From Bacillota bacterium (lineage in GTDB: Bacteria; Bacillota; UBA4882; UBA8346), in contig JARKQY010000019.1 of the NCBI GenBank assembly GCA_029974635.1, positions 32,863 to 96,862 on the forward strand: 64,000 nt of DNA, written 5' to 3'. The translations under genes and the position numbers were made by a program. The notes under the pieces are model-generated. The model was given only the letters and a program-made list of their open reading frames with translations. It was not told where the DNA came from and made no database searches. Positions 61,390 to 64,000 of this stretch are shown in pieces (the stretch's first letter is position 1; every line of letters starts with the position of its first letter).

Positions 61390-61739
61390 TCTTTTGCTTC
61401 TTGCTCCGTGACAAAAGCCTTAATTTGACTCTCCTTGTGAAGGCTAGTGATGAAATTATAAACAATCTTTTGCAGGGGATTTAAACCGATTACCGCCACT
61501 TTCTTTTCGTAGGGCGCTGATTTTTCCTGCCCTTCCTTGAAGGCATTCATAAGTTCCGTATCAAAATGGACATCCGTAACATTTATTAAGGTTATTACAG
61601 AGTTTAGAGGATTTTTTTTATATTCCGTCAGGCCTGCCTCCATCAGTTCCATTACTTTTTCTTTACTTTTGGCATGGATTGAGTGATTCACATAAACTAT
61701 TTGTTTGCTTTTGTGTGTAATGATAGATAGTCCTTCCAT
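61371..61739 (-). CDS. STAS/SpoIIAA-like domain protein
   Basis: A 122-residue protein: IVYVNHSIHAKSKEKVMELMEAG, then SVITLINVTDVHFDTELMNAFKEG, then KKVAVIGLNPLQKIVYNFI. This beta-alpha layout resembles SpoIIAA-like/STAS small proteins. The ATG at 61739 follows AGGAGG. It is coupled to the DUF1848 gene. The function of the pair is unknown. Confidence 0.6.
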   Translation of the reverse strand: MEGLSIITHKSKQIVYVNHSIHAKSKEKVMELMEAGLTEYKKNPLNSVITLINVTDVHFDTELMNAFKEGQEKSAPYEKKVAVIGLNPLQKIVYNFITSLHKESQIKAFVTEQEAKEWLVAD

Positions 61740-61954
61740 TGAAATACCTCCTATAAATTTTAAATTTTTACAAAACAAAAAATTTCTTAACTAAAGTATC
61801 GGTATATAATAAAAAGCGCTTTATGGTTCTTGCGATTAAATTCATGAAAATTTGGATTTGAGATAATAAATTTTAATATCTTCTAAATAAGCCCTGCATA
61901 TTTCCGATAATTATATTATTCAAAAAATAATATGAAGGATCGGAGTGCGAATAT

Positions 61955-63319
61955 ATGGTATATGATTTAATCGTTCTCGGAGGAGGCCCTGCCGGTTACC
62001 TCGGGGCGGCGAGGGCCGGGCGGGAGGGACTGCAAACCTTACTGGTTGAAAAGAAGTATATCGGCGGAGTCTGTTTAAACGAAGGCTGCATTCCCTCAAA
62101 AACACTGTTATATTCCGCAAAAATCTATGATTCCATCCGTCTTGCCGAGAAATACGGGGTTTCCGCCCGGGATTTTTCCTTCAATCACCAAGTCGTCCTC
62201 GAAAGGAAAAACAAGGTTGTCAAAACGCTGACAGCAGGGGTCCGGAGTCAGCTCCAGAAAAACAATGTTGCAATCATCGAAGGGTTTGGCGAAATCGCCC
62301 CCAACAATGCCGCAAATTATCAAATTAAAGTTGCCAATGATTTTTTTCAAACAAAAAGAGTGTTGATTGCCACCGGTTCCGCTCCAATATTTCCGGAGAT
62401 ACCGGGTCTGAGTGACGGCATTGCAAAGGGCCATATTCTAACCAACCGCGAGATTTTCGACTTACAAACCGTGCCACCTTCCTTAATCATCATCGGAGGC
62501 GGCGCTGTTGGCCTGGAAATGGCATCTTACTTCAACTCCGCCGGAAGCAACGTAACCGTTATTGAAATGCTGGACCATATCGCCGGGAACACAGACCGGG
62601 AAATATCCGCAATCTTGCTGAAAAATTATCAAAAAAGAGGGGTCGACTTCAAATTAAATAGCAGGATAATTGAATTCGGTCAAGATTCGGTCGTTTATGA
62701 AACAGACGGTCAAAAAAACAGGATTAGCGGGGATAAAATACTGTTAAGTATTGGCCGGAGACCGGTTATCGATGGCATAGGGCTTGAAAAGATTGGCATA
62801 AGACTTGAACAAGGAAGAATTGTAGTTGACCAAAATTGCAGGACCAATCTTCCCGGGATTTACGCCGCCGGGGATGTGAATGGCCTTTCCATGCTGGCCC
62901 ATTCGGCTTATCGGGAGGCTGAAGTATGCATCAACAATATCATGGGAGGGAATGATATCATGAGATACGACGCCATTCCGTCCATCATTTATACCAACCC
63001 GGAAGTGGCTTCCGTTGGTGAGACGGAGGAATCCGCCAGGCAAAAGGGCCTCGACTTTGAAACGGCCAAAATCTCCATGCGCTTCAGCGGAAGGTATCTG
63101 GCAGAGAACGAAGGCGGTGACGGGATCTGTAAAATTATAGTTGACAAACAAAGCCGCCGGCTTATCGGAACCCACCTCATCGGCAATAATTCATCAGAAG
63201 TTATTTACGGTGCGGGGATGATGATTGAAAATGAAATGAAGGTAAACGAGATCAAAAAAATCGTATTCCCGCACCCTACCGTGGCGGAGATCATCCGGGA
63301 GGCGATATTCGAACTATAA
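61955..63319 (+). CDS. lpdA: Dihydrolipoyl dehydrogenase
   Basis: 454 residues of the FAD-disulfide reductase family. FAD motif IVLGGGPAGYLGAARAGREG, redox-active disulfide GGVCLNEGCIPSKTLL, NAD motif IIGGGAVGLEMASYFNSAG, second FAD motif GIYAAGDVNG, and the C-terminal His-Glu dyad in FPHPTVAEIIREAI. It reoxidises lipoyl groups of 2-oxoacid dehydrogenases or the glycine cleavage system; no partner gene is in view. GGAG precedes the ATG. The upstream gap 61740-61954 is AT-rich with no gene. Confidence 0.94.
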   Translation: MVYDLIVLGGGPAGYLGAARAGREGLQTLLVEKKYIGGVCLNEGCIPSKTLLYSAKIYDSIRLAEKYGVSARDFSFNHQVVLERKNKVVKTLTAGVRSQLQKNNVAIIEGFGEIAPNNAANYQIKVANDFFQTKRVLIATGSAPIFPEIPGLSDGIAKGHILTNREIFDLQTVPPSLIIIGGGAVGLEMASYFNSAGSNVTVIEMLDHIAGNTDREISAILLKNYQKRGVDFKLNSRIIEFGQDSVVYETDGQKNRISGDKILLSIGRRPVIDGIGLEKIGIRLEQGRIVVDQNCRTNLPGIYAAGDVNGLSMLAHSAYREAEVCINNIMGGNDIMRYDAIPSIIYTNPEVASVGETEESARQKGLDFETAKISMRFSGRYLAENEGGDGICKIIVDKQSRRLIGTHLIGNNSSEVIYGAGMMIENEMKVNEIKKIVFPHPTVAEIIREAIFEL

Positions 63320-63362
63320 GCTGAACCGATATAAAGGGCGCCCAAGAGGTACAGCCTGATTA

Positions 63363-64000
63363 TTAAGAATTTAAAAGCTTTTCATCCACCAAATGATGCC
63401 GGATGGCCCAGACAACAGCTTGGGCGCGATCATGAACCCCGATTAACTCATAAATATGTGAAACATAATTGCGTACGGTGCCCTCGGAGAGAAAGGTTAA
63501 TTTGGCGATAGCTTTATTATCAAGCCCTTGAGCCACCAATTTTAGCACTTCTTTTTCTTTCGCCGAGAGAATGGCGTCGCTTAAACGATCTTCCTCCGAG
63601 GTTCCGGCAGACTTTTGGGATACGGAGCTTCCGGTTTGATTTACTAAAATTTGAGCTATTTCCGGAGTCATCAGTACCCCTCCTTTAAAAACAGTCCGGA
63701 TGGCATCCTCCAACTCAGTCCATCCTACATCTTTCAACAGATATCCGCTGGCACCGGCCCGTATTCCTTCAACGACGAAGGATTCTTCATCATAGCTTGT
63801 TAAAATCAATACTTTTACCTTGGGGTAATTTTGGCGGATAATCCGGGTAGCTTCCACCCCGTTTACCTGGGGAAGCCGTAAATCCATTAAAACTACATCG
63901 GGTTCGGTCTCGGCAACCAGGTCCAAGGCTTCCTGGCCATTAACCGCTGTCCCAATTACTTCAATGTCGCTAGTCCGTATCTCAACCAGGGTTTTTAATC
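63363..64000 (-). CDS. NarL/FixJ-type response regulator, N-terminus beyond the window
   Basis: The frame stays open to the right edge. Receiver domain: LDLVAETEPDVVLMDLRLPQVNG with the phospho-aspartate in LMDLRLP, then ILTSYDEESFVVEGIRAGASGYLLKD. The C-terminal LuxR helix-turn-helix is LSAKEKEVLKLVAQGLDNKAIAKLTFLSEGTVRNYVSHI. Only the first 20-30 residues are missing. A partner histidine kinase probably lies to the right. Confidence 0.93.
   Translation of the reverse strand, partial: LKTLVEIRTSDIEVIGTAVNGQEALDLVAETEPDVVLMDLRLPQVNGVEATRIIRQNYPKVKVLILTSYDEESFVVEGIRAGASGYLLKDVGWTELEDAIRTVFKGGVLMTPEIAQILVNQTGSSVSQKSAGTSEEDRLSDAILSAKEKEVLKLVAQGLDNKAIAKLTFLSEGTVRNYVSHIYELIGVHDRAQAVVWAIRHHLVDEKLLNS

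Overview
The window comes from an anaerobic, endospore-forming, hydrogen-metabolising member of the Bacillota. Seen directly: a complete set of [FeFe]-hydrogenase maturases (HydE, HydF, HydG), a Rex-type redox operator, a Spo0E-like phosphatase, three very small hydrophobic peptides of the kind made during sporulation, strong GGAGG ribosome sites, and frequent TTG/GTG starts. Placement near Clostridia/Limnochordia (for example Hydrogenispora-like lineages) is inference only.

Layout. (1) 1-16.5 kb is a metabolic block. It holds the end of a sensory [FeFe]-hydrogenase-like gene and a small 2Fe-2S protein behind a Rex site, then asnS and asnA, a GNAT acetyltransferase and a broken ferric-reductase-like gene. 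A sulfur/tRNA group follows (tcdA, cysteine desulfurase, thiI), then larE, and the maturation cluster hydG-aspA-hydF-TM1266-hydE, read right to left. hydG has a sigma-A-like promoter and about 210 nt of leader ending in an intrinsic terminator just before its ribosome site, which suggests attenuation. (2) 16.6-21.7 kb is a plus-strand cassette: Ycf46-type AAA ATPase, DUF2997 protein, two zinc-ribbon/RDD/helix-hairpin-helix membrane proteins, an NrdG-like radical SAM enzyme and a Ycf35-like protein carrying a fresh 90-bp in-frame duplication. (3) 21.7-28.1 kb is a graveyard and toxin locus. It has a group II intron maturase scrap, an IS21 istB relic with five 24-bp end repeats, a lipoprotein, a twice-frameshifted DUF4259 gene, an orphan Rhs C-terminus with a PD-(D/E)XK-like nuclease and two candidate immunity genes, and an IS3 relic.

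(4) 28.1-50.9 kb is one minus-strand run of four exported-protein genes: a TlpA-like thioredoxin protein, a 3161-residue Ig/Fn3/PKD/beta-helix protein, a 3415-residue Rhs/YD protein with an L,D-transpeptidase-like tip, and a TPR protein with a glycan-binding-like domain. This looks like a surface or secreted polymorphic-toxin system. (5) 51-58.2 kb holds two subtilases, a stand-alone subtilase propeptide-like protein, several small proteins, three tiny hydrophobic peptides (two sharing an identical upstream 13-mer), an NlpC/P60 hydrolase and a Spo0E-like gene, with many palindromic repeats between them; a sporulation-linked role is inferred. (6) 58.2-64 kb holds a biotin ECF transporter operon (bioY, ATPase, EcfT) under a BirA-type operator, then DUF1848 and STAS-like genes, a dihydrolipoyl dehydrogenase and a LuxR-type response regulator cut by the right edge.

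No tRNA, rRNA or CRISPR array was seen. The hydrogenase catalytic subunits are not in the window.
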